This document shows positions 37,703 through 45,171 of a stretch of 50,798 nt of DNA, one piece after another. Source of the stretch: Rhodospirillales bacterium (GTDB lineage Bacteria; Pseudomonadota; Gammaproteobacteria; Nevskiales; Nevskiaceae). Numbering within the stretch: position 1 is the first letter of the stretch; each line of letters begins with the position of its first letter. The translations under genes were made by a program, and so were the position numbers. A model generated the notes under the pieces. The model was not told the origin of the DNA. It saw only the letters and a program-made list of their open reading frames with translations, and searched no databases. Where the stretch lies: positions 1 to 50,798 of the forward strand of contig CAJCJH010000022.1 in the NCBI GenBank assembly GCA_903970615.1, read 5' to 3'.

Positions 37703-37992
37703 ACTTTTCTTCGATTGCTGTAACGGATGCCCGTGCCGCGAATCAAAGTTGTTACTCCGCGATAAATCAGGGGTCTCAAACTGGACAGGGCAAACCTGCT
37801 TCCGCTGATTGAACGAGGCCAAGCAGTGACTGCTGAGCAAAGACTTGAGGTACAGTCGACGCGCGGCAACGGGAGTTGAATGATGCATCTGATCTCAAGA
37901 CTGCGCTCGACCGTTTGCTGTGCTTGGTTAAGATGAGGATTGGCATTTCCCGAAAATTCGTTGTGGCGGCTTGGCGCAAAAAAGGCTTCATC
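37703..37992. other. Gap between rnpB and the orphan membrane protein gene
   Basis: The 290 bases hold no supported gene. Short open stretches occur on the plus strand from ATG 37727, but a stop follows after 12 codons. The reading frame of the next gene is open back to 37876 without any sign that the extra residues are coding. Confidence 0.4.
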
Positions 37993-38604
37993 ATGAGCGA
38001 GAAAGTTCAACGAACGCATGCGCCGAGGCGCGAGGGCGCGCCTGAATTCTTCGATATCGTCGCCAACCTGCCGTACCAGCGTGGCATTGCGGTGTTTCGC
38101 ATTTTGCTGTGCGCAGTTTTGGGCGCTTCGATCGTCGGCGCTGCCGCGGATCAAACGACGTTCGACCCCAATCAAGATGGCAGTCTGGCTTCCAAAACCA
38201 TCCGGGTTTCCAGAGCAGGCGATTGGGAAGTTCAAATGCGTCTGTCGAACTCGGCGCACGATCTGCAGAAGCAATTCGCCGAGAAGGTTTTGCAGACCGG
38301 CGCGGCTTCCGGCAACGACGCCGCCGCCGAAGCGCCGAGCTTGCCGGTTCATCTGCTTTTGACGGTGACGGGCGTTTACGGATCCGCGCTGCGGGTGATC
38401 CAGGAATTCGAGATTTACCAGGAAACCCTGAAACAATCCCGCAAGCAATCGCTAAAACAAGGCGGCGCTGGCAAGGCCTGTTTCAGCGTTAAACAGCTGC
38501 ATCTCAACAAGGGCACTTACACGGTGACGCTGCGAGTGATGGAAGGCGAGCCGGAACTCGAAGGTTTCGAGTCGAGCCTGCTGGTGGAAAGCGCGCGCAA
38601 ATGA
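37993..38604 (+). CDS. Hypothetical protein with one membrane segment
   Basis: A 203-residue protein I do not recognise. Residues about 1-28 are polar and basic (SEKVQRTHAPRREGAPEFFD). A single hydrophobic segment follows (GIAVFRILLCAVLGASIVGAAA, about 30-51), then a soluble region of about 150 residues with alternating beta-like strands (LPVHLLLTVTGVYGSALRVIQEF, GTYTVTLRVMEGEPELEGFESSLLVES), which looks like a periplasmic beta-sandwich. One Cys occurs in GKACFSVKQ. ATG 37993 is chosen because AAAGG lies 7 bases upstream; the frame is open to 37876. It stands alone between rnpB and the convergent tesB. Confidence 0.6.
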   Translation: MSEKVQRTHAPRREGAPEFFDIVANLPYQRGIAVFRILLCAVLGASIVGAAADQTTFDPNQDGSLASKTIRVSRAGDWEVQMRLSNSAHDLQKQFAEKVLQTGAASGNDAAAEAPSLPVHLLLTVTGVYGSALRVIQEFEIYQETLKQSRKQSLKQGGAGKACFSVKQLHLNKGTYTVTLRVMEGEPELEGFESSLLVESARK

Positions 38605-38670
38605 ACGAAGCTGTTACCTGCGCAGTGCGGCGCGGAAAATTTCAGTAAATTTCCATCGCCGAATGAAAGC

Positions 38671-39549
38671 TCAGCTCATCAGCACTTCCTGCTGCGCGCT
38701 GGCCAAGAGCTTGCCGCGGCGATCGAAAAATCTGCCGTGCCCGAGGCCTAGTCCGTTGCCCGAATTCGGGCTGTCGAGATCGTAAAGCAGCCAGTCCGCA
38801 GTTGATGGTTCTGCGTGAAACCACAGGCTGTGATTAAGACTGAGCACGGCGTGCTCGCGCGCGAAAATGCTGGCGGCATAGCGGGCGGTCGGCACTGCGC
38901 CGATCCAGTAATCGGATAAGTAAGTCAGCGCGCAGTATTGATGAAAGGCGTCTGCTGGCAACCGTGCAACCGGTTTGAGCCAGACCGAAAACCGCGCCTC
39001 GTTTGCAGCGCGGAAAATTCCTGCCTCGCAATCCACTGGTCTCGCCTCGACCGCTTTCTTGCCGAGCATCCGCTGGATCGTTGCGGGCGTCATGCGATTG
39101 ACGTGGCGCAGCGCGAGCTGATCGAGATTTTCCAGCTGTTCCGGCGTTGGCATGCGCGGCGGATCGGCCTGATGCGCGTGCGCGCCGTTGCCGCTATAAA
39201 GCGAGACATCCGCGGTCATCAGCAGGCGGCCGGCTTGATGGACTTCGACGCGCCGGTGCGCAAATCGCTGGCCTTCACGAATCCGGCTGACGGCATATTC
39301 GAGCGGCAGTTCAAGTTTTCCCGCGCGCAGGAAAAACGCCTGCATTGCGTGCGGCCTGCGCCGCTCGGTGGCGAGCATTGCTGCGCCGACGACATTCGCC
39401 AGATACTGGCCGCCGAAGATGTCGCCATTCATGTTCGGCGAAAGCGTCGCGGCGACGAAGCGGTCGCCGCCGAGCGCATCGAGATGCAGCACCGCTTGTA
39501 GATTCGTCGAATCGATAACCGTCGCGGCGGGCGGATGGGCGTCGCTCAT
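38671..39549 (-). CDS. tesB: Acyl-CoA thioesterase II
   Basis: A 292-residue double-hotdog enzyme that hydrolyses acyl-CoA to free fatty acid and CoA. The first hotdog has the family blocks DIFGGQYLANVVGAAMLA, HAMQAFFLRAG and EGQRFAHRRVEVHQAGRLLMTADVSLY. The second carries LTYLSDYW with the catalytic Asp213, LNHSLWFHAEP with Ser241 at the Thr/Ser position and SAQQEVLM with the Gln near the C-terminus. E. coli TesB is 286 residues. It is convergent with the orphan gene upstream and faces away from the cytochrome gene across 404 bases. It complements FadE functionally, but the two are far apart. Confidence 0.94.
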   Translation of the reverse strand: MSDAHPPAATVIDSTNLQAVLHLDALGGDRFVAATLSPNMNGDIFGGQYLANVVGAAMLATERRRPHAMQAFFLRAGKLELPLEYAVSRIREGQRFAHRRVEVHQAGRLLMTADVSLYSGNGAHAHQADPPRMPTPEQLENLDQLALRHVNRMTPATIQRMLGKKAVEARPVDCEAGIFRAANEARFSVWLKPVARLPADAFHQYCALTYLSDYWIGAVPTARYAASIFAREHAVLSLNHSLWFHAEPSTADWLLYDLDSPNSGNGLGLGHGRFFDRRGKLLASAQQEVLMS

Positions 39550-39953
39550 GAATGGAGTGCTTAAGGGATGGTGGCCGGCGCTGAAGCCGAGCGCATTTTA
39601 ATCGGGCCTGCGCGGCGCAGTGCGCGCGTCTGGTCGATCATGGTCACGAAGCAGGCACCTTTCGGCGATTTTCGATTTGGATGAATCCCGGCGCGTAATT
39701 ACGACCGTCGCGGATGAAGCTCTGGAACTGGTTCGGGTTACAGCAGCGAAGCTCGTGATGACGCTCCGGCCTCGCCCGATTTCGCCTGCGATGAACGCAT
39801 CGACCGGCGCCGCCGATCGCCGCTTCGCAGACGATGCAGGTCTCGATCCAGCGACGCGCTTCGGCCATAATGAGAAACTACTCAGACATCGGTCTGCTGC
39901 GGTTCGCCGTTCGATCATGCCGTCCTAATTTTCTCAATCCGGAGTCAGAAGCT
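39550..39953. other. 404-base gap between tesB and the cytochrome gene, content unclear
   Basis: Several overlapping reading frames of 70-105 codons are open on both strands, the best on the minus strand from 39868 to 39644 (MAEARRWIETCIVCEAAI at its start). None has a ribosome site and a recognisable family, so I call none. The stretch should contain the divergent promoters of tesB and the cytochrome gene. It may be a decayed gene. Confidence 0.35.
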
Positions 39954-40430
39954 GTGAGCGCCAACAACGACCAAAACTTCGTCAAGACCGTATTCGGCGT
40001 GATCGTCGCGCTGGTGGCGCTTACCGTGGTGATCCTGATCGTCGCAACGCTGCTGAGCGGCAAGGAGCCGGTAGATGCGGCGGCGATCCAGAAACTGCAA
40101 TCGCGCATTGATCCGATCGGCCATGAGATCACCGATCCGGAAGAATTCAAGAAGCTCACCGCGGTGGCGCCGCACGCGCCATTGAGCGGGGCGCAAGTGG
40201 TCGCACAGGTCTGCACTTCCTGCCACAGCGCCGGCGTGCTCGGCGCGCCGAAAATTGGCGACAAGGCCGCGTGGAGTGCGCGCAAGGTGGCCGATGGCGG
40301 CATCGATGGTCTGGCAGCGTCGGCGGAGAAAGGCAAGAACAGCATGCCGGCCCGCGGCGGCCGCGCAGACTTGAGCGACGACGAAATCAAGGGCGCGGTG
40401 CAGGAAATGCTCAAGCAGACCGGCGTCTAG
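39954..40430 (+). CDS. Membrane-anchored cytochrome c5-like protein
   Basis: A 158-residue monohaem c-type cytochrome. Residues about 8-32 form a membrane anchor (FVKTVFGVIVALVALTVVILIVATLL), leaving the haem domain in the periplasm. The haem motif is C87-T-S-C90-H91, and the likely axial Met is in NSMPARGG. The C-terminal helix ADLSDDEIKGAVQEML is typical of the c5 family. The start is GTG at 39954, with GGAG 9 bases upstream; the frame is open further back, but the upstream residues are not family-like. Such cytochromes shuttle electrons in respiratory chains. The partner complex is not encoded nearby. Confidence 0.88.
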   Translation: MSANNDQNFVKTVFGVIVALVALTVVILIVATLLSGKEPVDAAAIQKLQSRIDPIGHEITDPEEFKKLTAVAPHAPLSGAQVVAQVCTSCHSAGVLGAPKIGDKAAWSARKVADGGIDGLAASAEKGKNSMPARGGRADLSDDEIKGAVQEMLKQTGV

Positions 40431-40466
40431 CCGGCCGCTCACAAATATGTAATATTGGGGTGCTGG

Positions 40467-40497
40467 GCAGGCGCTGGATGACGTTTTCAACGCCTGC
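40467..40497. repeat. Inverted repeat upstream of the porin sigma-54 element
   Basis: GCAGGCG (40467-40473) and CGCCTGC (40491-40497) face each other across 17 bases, centred about 85 bases upstream of the -24 motif. It does not match the NtrC consensus and has no T run. It could be an activator site or the 3' hairpin of the cytochrome gene. Confidence 0.35.
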
Positions 40498-40553
40498 GCG
40501 CTTGAGCAAAATATCGCAAAGCGCTGGTCTGTGGCATCGGTAAAGCGGCTCGC

Positions 40554-40568
40554 TGGCACATTCTGTGC
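40554..40568 (+). promoter_or_regulatory. Sigma-54 (-24/-12) promoter of the porin gene
   Basis: TGGCAC, nine bases containing ATTCTG, then TGC matches the consensus TGGCACG-N4-TTGC at all invariant positions (GG and GC with exact 12-base phasing); only two of the defined bases differ. The predicted transcript start near 40580 leaves a leader of about 45 bases to ATG 40625. Confidence 0.75.
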
Positions 40569-40624
40569 TCCTCGAAGGCGCTGTTCAAAAAGCAGCATTT
40601 CCAAAATATAACTTAGGGCTTGAA

Positions 40625-41773
40625 ATGAAAAAGAAAACTGCAGGGTTTCTGCTGTCTATTGGTTTCGCAGGCTTACCCGCCATGGCGCTCGCCGACGGCC
40701 CGGGTCTCAGCGACATTCTCGTTAATTCGGGAATCACCGCCGCCGGCTACCTCGATGGCTCGTATGAGGCGACATTCAACAAAACCAATGGCGGTACCGC
40801 CGGTGAAGTGCCATTGCACGAGTTTGATACCAACGCAAACAGCTTTCTGTTCAACCAAGCGGGTCTGACGCTGTCCTATCTCCCCACCAGCGGCTTTGGT
40901 GGCTTGGTCAACGTGATCGCTGGTGAAGACGCCAAGATCATCAACGGCACTTACGGCGATAGCTCGTCGACGCCGTTTTCGCTGACGCAGGCTTATGTGC
41001 AATGGGCGACCGGCAATTTCACCGTGATCGGCGGCCGCTTCGTTACGCTGGCTGGCGCCGAGGTCATCGACGACACCAAGAACGCCAATATCTCGCGTTC
41101 GCTGCTGTTCACTAATTTGGAGCCGCTGGTCCACACCGGCGTCCGCGCGAGCTACAAGTTCAGCGATCTGGTAACCGGCTATCTGGGTGTAAACAACACG
41201 GCGGGCACACCGGCAGGCAGCGATGCCGACAAGCATAAAACGATCGAAACGGGCGCCGCCTTCACATTCTCGAAAACCTTGTCTCTGGCGCTCGCCGATT
41301 ATTACGGTGTCGATGGCAACGACGGGTCTCAGGTCAAGGATAACTACCTTGACGCGGTGGCGACCTTCCAGGCGACCGACGCTCTTGCGCTGGTTCTGAA
41401 TGGCGACTATGTGCGATTCATCGGCAATGGCACCAATGAAAACATCGAAGGGCTGGCGGCTTATGCCAGCTATCAATTGCTGCCGAATTTGAAGGGATCG
41501 GTCCGCGCAGAGTACGTCCGTTTCTCGGAATTCGGCTCGAACACCGACGTGCTGGAAGGTACGATTACTGCCGACTACTCGCCGGCGACCAACTTCGACG
41601 TGCTCGGCGAATTCCGTACTGACTATTCGGCGACCGGCAGCAACGCCGGCCTGTTTCCCAATGGTTCGGTTGATGAGGGCGAAGACGGCACTGTTGACTT
41701 GAGTCGCAAGAGCCAGCCGGAAGTCCTGATCAAGGCCATCTGGAAATTCGGCACCCCGGTGCCGACCACCTGA
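40625..41773 (+). CDS. Outer-membrane beta-barrel porin (BBP2/OmpL-like)
   Basis: A 382-residue exported barrel protein. Residues 1-23 are a signal peptide (MKKKTAGFLLSIGFAGLPAMALA). The mature protein is made of alternating hydrophobic strands with aromatic girdles (GITAAGYLDGSYEATF, FLFNQAGLTLSYLPTSGFGGLVNVIAG, FTVIGGRFVTLAGAEVID) and ends in an aromatic strand, AIWKFGTPVPTT. This matches the BBP2 (OmpL-like) beta-barrel porin type by pattern. The substrate is unknown. The sigma-54 element upstream suggests expression under nitrogen limitation, and its position close to glnK-amtB supports uptake of a nitrogenous solute. The frame is open to 40565, but ATG 40625 starts the signal peptide. 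A strong terminator follows. Confidence 0.82.
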   Translation: MKKKTAGFLLSIGFAGLPAMALADGPGLSDILVNSGITAAGYLDGSYEATFNKTNGGTAGEVPLHEFDTNANSFLFNQAGLTLSYLPTSGFGGLVNVIAGEDAKIINGTYGDSSSTPFSLTQAYVQWATGNFTVIGGRFVTLAGAEVIDDTKNANISRSLLFTNLEPLVHTGVRASYKFSDLVTGYLGVNNTAGTPAGSDADKHKTIETGAAFTFSKTLSLALADYYGVDGNDGSQVKDNYLDAVATFQATDALALVLNGDYVRFIGNGTNENIEGLAAYASYQLLPNLKGSVRAEYVRFSEFGSNTDVLEGTITADYSPATNFDVLGEFRTDYSATGSNAGLFPNGSVDEGEDGTVDLSRKSQPEVLIKAIWKFGTPVPTT

Positions 41774-41790
41774 TCGTCAACAGCTTGTGA

Positions 41791-41820
41791 AAAAGGGTCG
41801 CTTCGTGCGGCCCTTTTTTT
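41791..41820 (+). terminator. Rho-independent terminator of the porin gene
   Basis: GGGTCGC (41795-41801) and GCGGCCC (41807-41813) pair with one G-T, flanked by AAAA and seven T residues. Confidence 0.88.
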
Positions 41821-41876
41821 ATGGCGCGGCGAATCGCTAAGCTGCCTGCAATTTGACGATCTTGAGTGTGGCTGCG

Positions 41877-42617
41877 ATGTGGATCAGAAACGGCTGCGTG
41901 GCGCTGATATTTTTCATTGCACCCGGCGTGTACGCGCTCGATGGTCAACTCAGCGGCAACCTGAAAGCCAGCAGCGACTATCTGTTTCGCGGGATCGATC
42001 GCACCAACAGCCCGGCCGCGCAAGGCGAACTGGATTATGCCGCCAGCAACGGCATTTACGCCGGCGCCTGGGCTTCCAATGCACGCGCAGCGGGCGGCAG
42101 CGAGGTCGATGCCTACGCCGGCTTCGGCCGCACTATAACGGTGCGCGACATCTTTCCCGTGCATTTCGATGGCGGCGTCATTACCTATCTTTTTCCGGGC
42201 GACGAACGCGATGGCAGCGCTCGGCACAATCTCGATTTCGTCGAAACCTACGCGAGCTTTCGATTAGGTCCGGCATCGCTAAAAGCCTCCTTCTCGCCGG
42301 ACTACGAAAATGCCGGCGGCGTCGCCACGGCATTGACTGGCCGGCTGCGTTGGCCTTTGCTGGAAAGTCTGGCAATTCGACTCGACGGCACGCTCAATCT
42401 CGGCCCCGGTTTGAAGCAGTACACCGCGCGCCTGACCCAAGACAGCCGCGGCCGCGATTACTTCAATTACGCGCTGATGTTCGACTACTCGCTGCCAGAC
42501 GATTTCAGAATTTCAGCTGGCATTGCGGGCACCACGCTGGACCTCGCCAACAGTCGCGGGCGCGACGGCGATCAACCCAAATATCTGATCGAGATCGGCC
42601 GGCATTTCGATTTTTGA
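41877..42617 (+). CDS. TIGR02001 (Gcw_chp)-type outer-membrane protein
   Basis: A 246-residue exported protein. The start MWIRNGCVALIFFIAPGVYALDG is a signal peptide. The mature N-terminus, LSGNLKASSDYLFRGIDRTNSPAAQGELDYA, with YLFRG and PAxQG, and GIYAGAWASN match the TIGR02001 family. The rest is alternating beta strands (VDAYAGFGRTITV, DFVETYASFRLGPASLKASFSPDY) ending in IEIGRHFDF with a terminal Phe, the outer-membrane insertion signal. Function unknown. Family members are often found next to PII and ammonium transporter genes, which fits here. It is convergent with comM; the gap is only 29 bases. Confidence 0.8.
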   Translation: MWIRNGCVALIFFIAPGVYALDGQLSGNLKASSDYLFRGIDRTNSPAAQGELDYAASNGIYAGAWASNARAAGGSEVDAYAGFGRTITVRDIFPVHFDGGVITYLFPGDERDGSARHNLDFVETYASFRLGPASLKASFSPDYENAGGVATALTGRLRWPLLESLAIRLDGTLNLGPGLKQYTARLTQDSRGRDYFNYALMFDYSLPDDFRISAGIAGTTLDLANSRGRDGDQPKYLIEIGRHFDF

Positions 42618-42646
42618 AGCAAGCGATTTTGCAGCTTGCAGTCGCC

Positions 42647-44179
42647 TCACCCGGCGCCGGATTTGGATGAAGCTTCGAGCTGGCGATAGCGGATCGCCTC
42701 GGCAACATGCGCGCTGCCGATCGCATCCAGTCTGGCGAGATCAGCAATGGTTCGCGCCACTTTCAATACGCGATGGTAGGCGCGCGCGGAAAGCCCCATG
42801 CGCGCCATCGCCAGTCGCAGCAAAGCCTGTGCATCCGAATCGGCCACGCAATCGCGTTCGACTTCTTTCACGGTGAGCAGCGCATTCGGTTTGTCGGCGC
42901 GTGTGAGTTGCCGTGCGCGTGCCGCGCCAACGCGCTCGCGCACTTGCGCGCTGCTATCGGCTGCCCGACCGTCTGCACGATTTTCGCTGCGGCCCAGCGC
43001 ATCCGGGTCCACCCGCGGCACGAACACTTGCAGGTCGATGCGATCCAGCAAGGGGCCGGAAATTTTCGAGCGATAGCGCGCCACCTGATCGGGCGTGCAG
43101 CGGCAGCGTTCGCCGGAATCGCCCAGATAGCCGCAAGGGCAGGGATTCATCGCCGCGATCAACTGGAAGCGTGCCGGAAAATCGACCTGTCGCGCGGCGC
43201 GCGAAATGGTGATCTGGCCGCTTTCCAGCGGTTCGCGCAGCACTTCCAGCACGGTGCGATCGAATTCCGGCAGTTCATCCAGAAACAGCACGCCGCGATG
43301 CGCCAGCGTGATTTCACCCGGCCGCGGATTGGCGCCACCGCCGACCAGCGCAACGCCTGACGCGGTGTGATGTGGCGCGCGGTAAGGCCGCTGCCCCCAA
43401 TGTTGCGGATCGAAGCCGCCGCTGCCGATGGAAGCGACCGCGGCAACCTCCACCGCTTCCGCTTCGGTCATCGGCGGCAACAGGCCCGGCAGCCGCGCGG
43501 CGAGCATGCTTTTGCCGCTGCCTGGCGGGCCCATCATCAACAGTGAATGCTGGCCAGCGGCAGCAATTTCGAGCGCGCGCTTGGGTTGATATTGACCGCG
43601 CACATCGGCCAGTTCGAGGGCCGCATCCGGCACCGCATTCGGCGGCGCGGCGAGCTTGGTCGGCAGCGTGCCGGCGTGTAGCGCGCCGCACAATTCCGAA
43701 AGCCGATTGGCGACGATGATCTCGACACTGCGCGCCAACTGCGCCTCGGCTGCGTTGGCGGCCGGCAGCACCAGTCGGCGGCCGCTGGTTGCGCATTTGA
43801 GCGCCGCGGTGAGCGCACCGCGAATCGCCCGCACTTCGCCGGTCAGCGACAGTTCGCCGAGCACTTCCAGCGTTGACAGCTGCGCATTCGGAATCTGCTC
43901 GGATGCTGCCAGAATGCCAAGCGCGATCGGCAGATCGAATCGCCCGCCTTCTTTTGGCAGATCGGCCGGCGCCAGATTGACGGTGATGCGCCGGTTCGGA
44001 AACTGATAACCGCTGTTGACGATGGCGGCGCGCACGCGATCGCGCGATTCGCGCACCGCCGCTTCCGGCAGGCCGACGATGGCGAGCTGCGGCAGGCCGG
44101 GCGCAAGGTGGACTTCAACTGTCACCAGATCGGCCTGCAAGCCGTTTTGCGCGCGGCTGTAGACCGTCGCCAAACCCAC
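42647..44179 (-). CDS. comM: ComM/YifB family Mg-chelatase-like AAA+ ATPase
   Basis: A 510-residue hexameric ATPase. In naturally competent bacteria ComM is a branch-migration helicase promoting integration of incoming DNA. The N-terminal S5-like domain starts GLATVYSRAQNGLQADLVTVEVHLAPGLPQLAIVGLPEAAVRESRDRVRAA. The Walker A is GPPGSGKSML with Lys223, and the Walker B region is RGVLFLDELPEFDRTVLEVLREPLE. The C-terminal Mg_chelatase_C domain follows (LTVKEVERDCVADSDAQALL). The start is GTG at 44179. The length matches E. coli YifB (506). It is on the same strand as ubiK, 54 bases away, a neighbourhood common in gammaproteobacteria. Its presence alone does not show competence. Confidence 0.94.
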   Translation of the reverse strand: MGLATVYSRAQNGLQADLVTVEVHLAPGLPQLAIVGLPEAAVRESRDRVRAAIVNSGYQFPNRRITVNLAPADLPKEGGRFDLPIALGILAASEQIPNAQLSTLEVLGELSLTGEVRAIRGALTAALKCATSGRRLVLPAANAAEAQLARSVEIIVANRLSELCGALHAGTLPTKLAAPPNAVPDAALELADVRGQYQPKRALEIAAAGQHSLLMMGPPGSGKSMLAARLPGLLPPMTEAEAVEVAAVASIGSGGFDPQHWGQRPYRAPHHTASGVALVGGGANPRPGEITLAHRGVLFLDELPEFDRTVLEVLREPLESGQITISRAARQVDFPARFQLIAAMNPCPCGYLGDSGERCRCTPDQVARYRSKISGPLLDRIDLQVFVPRVDPDALGRSENRADGRAADSSAQVRERVGAARARQLTRADKPNALLTVKEVERDCVADSDAQALLRLAMARMGLSARAYHRVLKVARTIADLARLDAIGSAHVAEAIRYRQLEASSKSGAG

Positions 44180-44233
44180 GCTAGCGGCAACCCGTATCGA
44201 TGAAAACGCCGGTCACGCGATCGAAAGCCCGGA

Positions 44234-44542
44234 TCAAACCGCTCTGCCTTCGGTGGATCCGGCGCGATCCTGCCCGGCCACATCACCAGCGGCTAGACCG
44301 GCCGCCTGCTGCTCCAGCAATTGCAGCCGTTTTTCCATCCGCGCGAGACGCGCCTGCGTGCGGCTCAGCAATTCGGCTTGCACATCGAAACGCTCGCGGC
44401 TGACCAGTTCCAGCCGATCGAGATTAGCGCGCAGCACGCCGCGAAAATTGTCTTCGAGTTCGGCACGCAGACCTTTCAAGCCGGGCGGCAGCGCCCGTGC
44501 CAGACGGGCGGCGAGTTCTTCGAGCGGTTGCGGGCTGGCCAT
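44234..44542 (-). CDS. ubiK: Ubiquinone biosynthesis accessory factor UbiK (BMFP domain)
   Basis: A 102-residue coiled-coil protein. ATG 44542 is selected by ACGGAG 6 bases upstream and by the family start (PQPLEELAARLARALPPGLKGLRAELEDNFRGVLRANLDRLELVSRERFDVQAELLSRTQARL). A long C-terminal heptad stretch follows. In E. coli UbiK binds UbiJ and membrane lipids and supports aerobic ubiquinone synthesis. The frame is open to 44698, but the extra part is not family-like and overlaps the glnK promoter region. It reads away from glnK. Confidence 0.88.
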   Translation of the reverse strand: MASPQPLEELAARLARALPPGLKGLRAELEDNFRGVLRANLDRLELVSRERFDVQAELLSRTQARLARMEKRLQLLEQQAAGLAAGDVAGQDRAGSTEGRAV

Positions 44543-44665
44543 CCTCGTCTCCGTAACGGTGAAAAAAGTGAGCTGGTCCGCGAGTGTACCCAAGCCGGCC
44601 GTGAATTTCGCAATGATTGGCCATTCAAGCTTGATTTCGGGATCGGGTTTGCGGCGATAAATCGA

Positions 44666-44680
44666 TGGCATAGTCCATGC
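44666..44680 (+). promoter_or_regulatory. Sigma-54 (-24/-12) promoter of glnK-amtB
   Basis: TGGCA, then eight bases, then TGC in exact GG-N10-GC phasing (TGGCATAGTCCATGC). It differs from consensus at three less conserved positions. The predicted start near 44692 leaves about 75 bases to ATG 44767. I see no clear NtrC half-sites upstream. Confidence 0.65.
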
Positions 44681-44724
44681 ATCTTCAGTCCGCGCCAACC
44701 GGGAAACTGGCGAAGTCGAACTAG

Positions 44725-45105
<381 letters not shown>

Positions 45106-45171
45106 ATACCTGAAACATCTGTTCACATCACCCAAAAGATCCTCCAAAAAATTGCTTAGGGAGTTACGAAA

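Noticed and set aside
37247-37888. 213-codon minus-strand frame opposite rnpB
   Set aside because: The plus strand has every conserved block of RNase P RNA; the antisense frame is a known type of spurious annotation.
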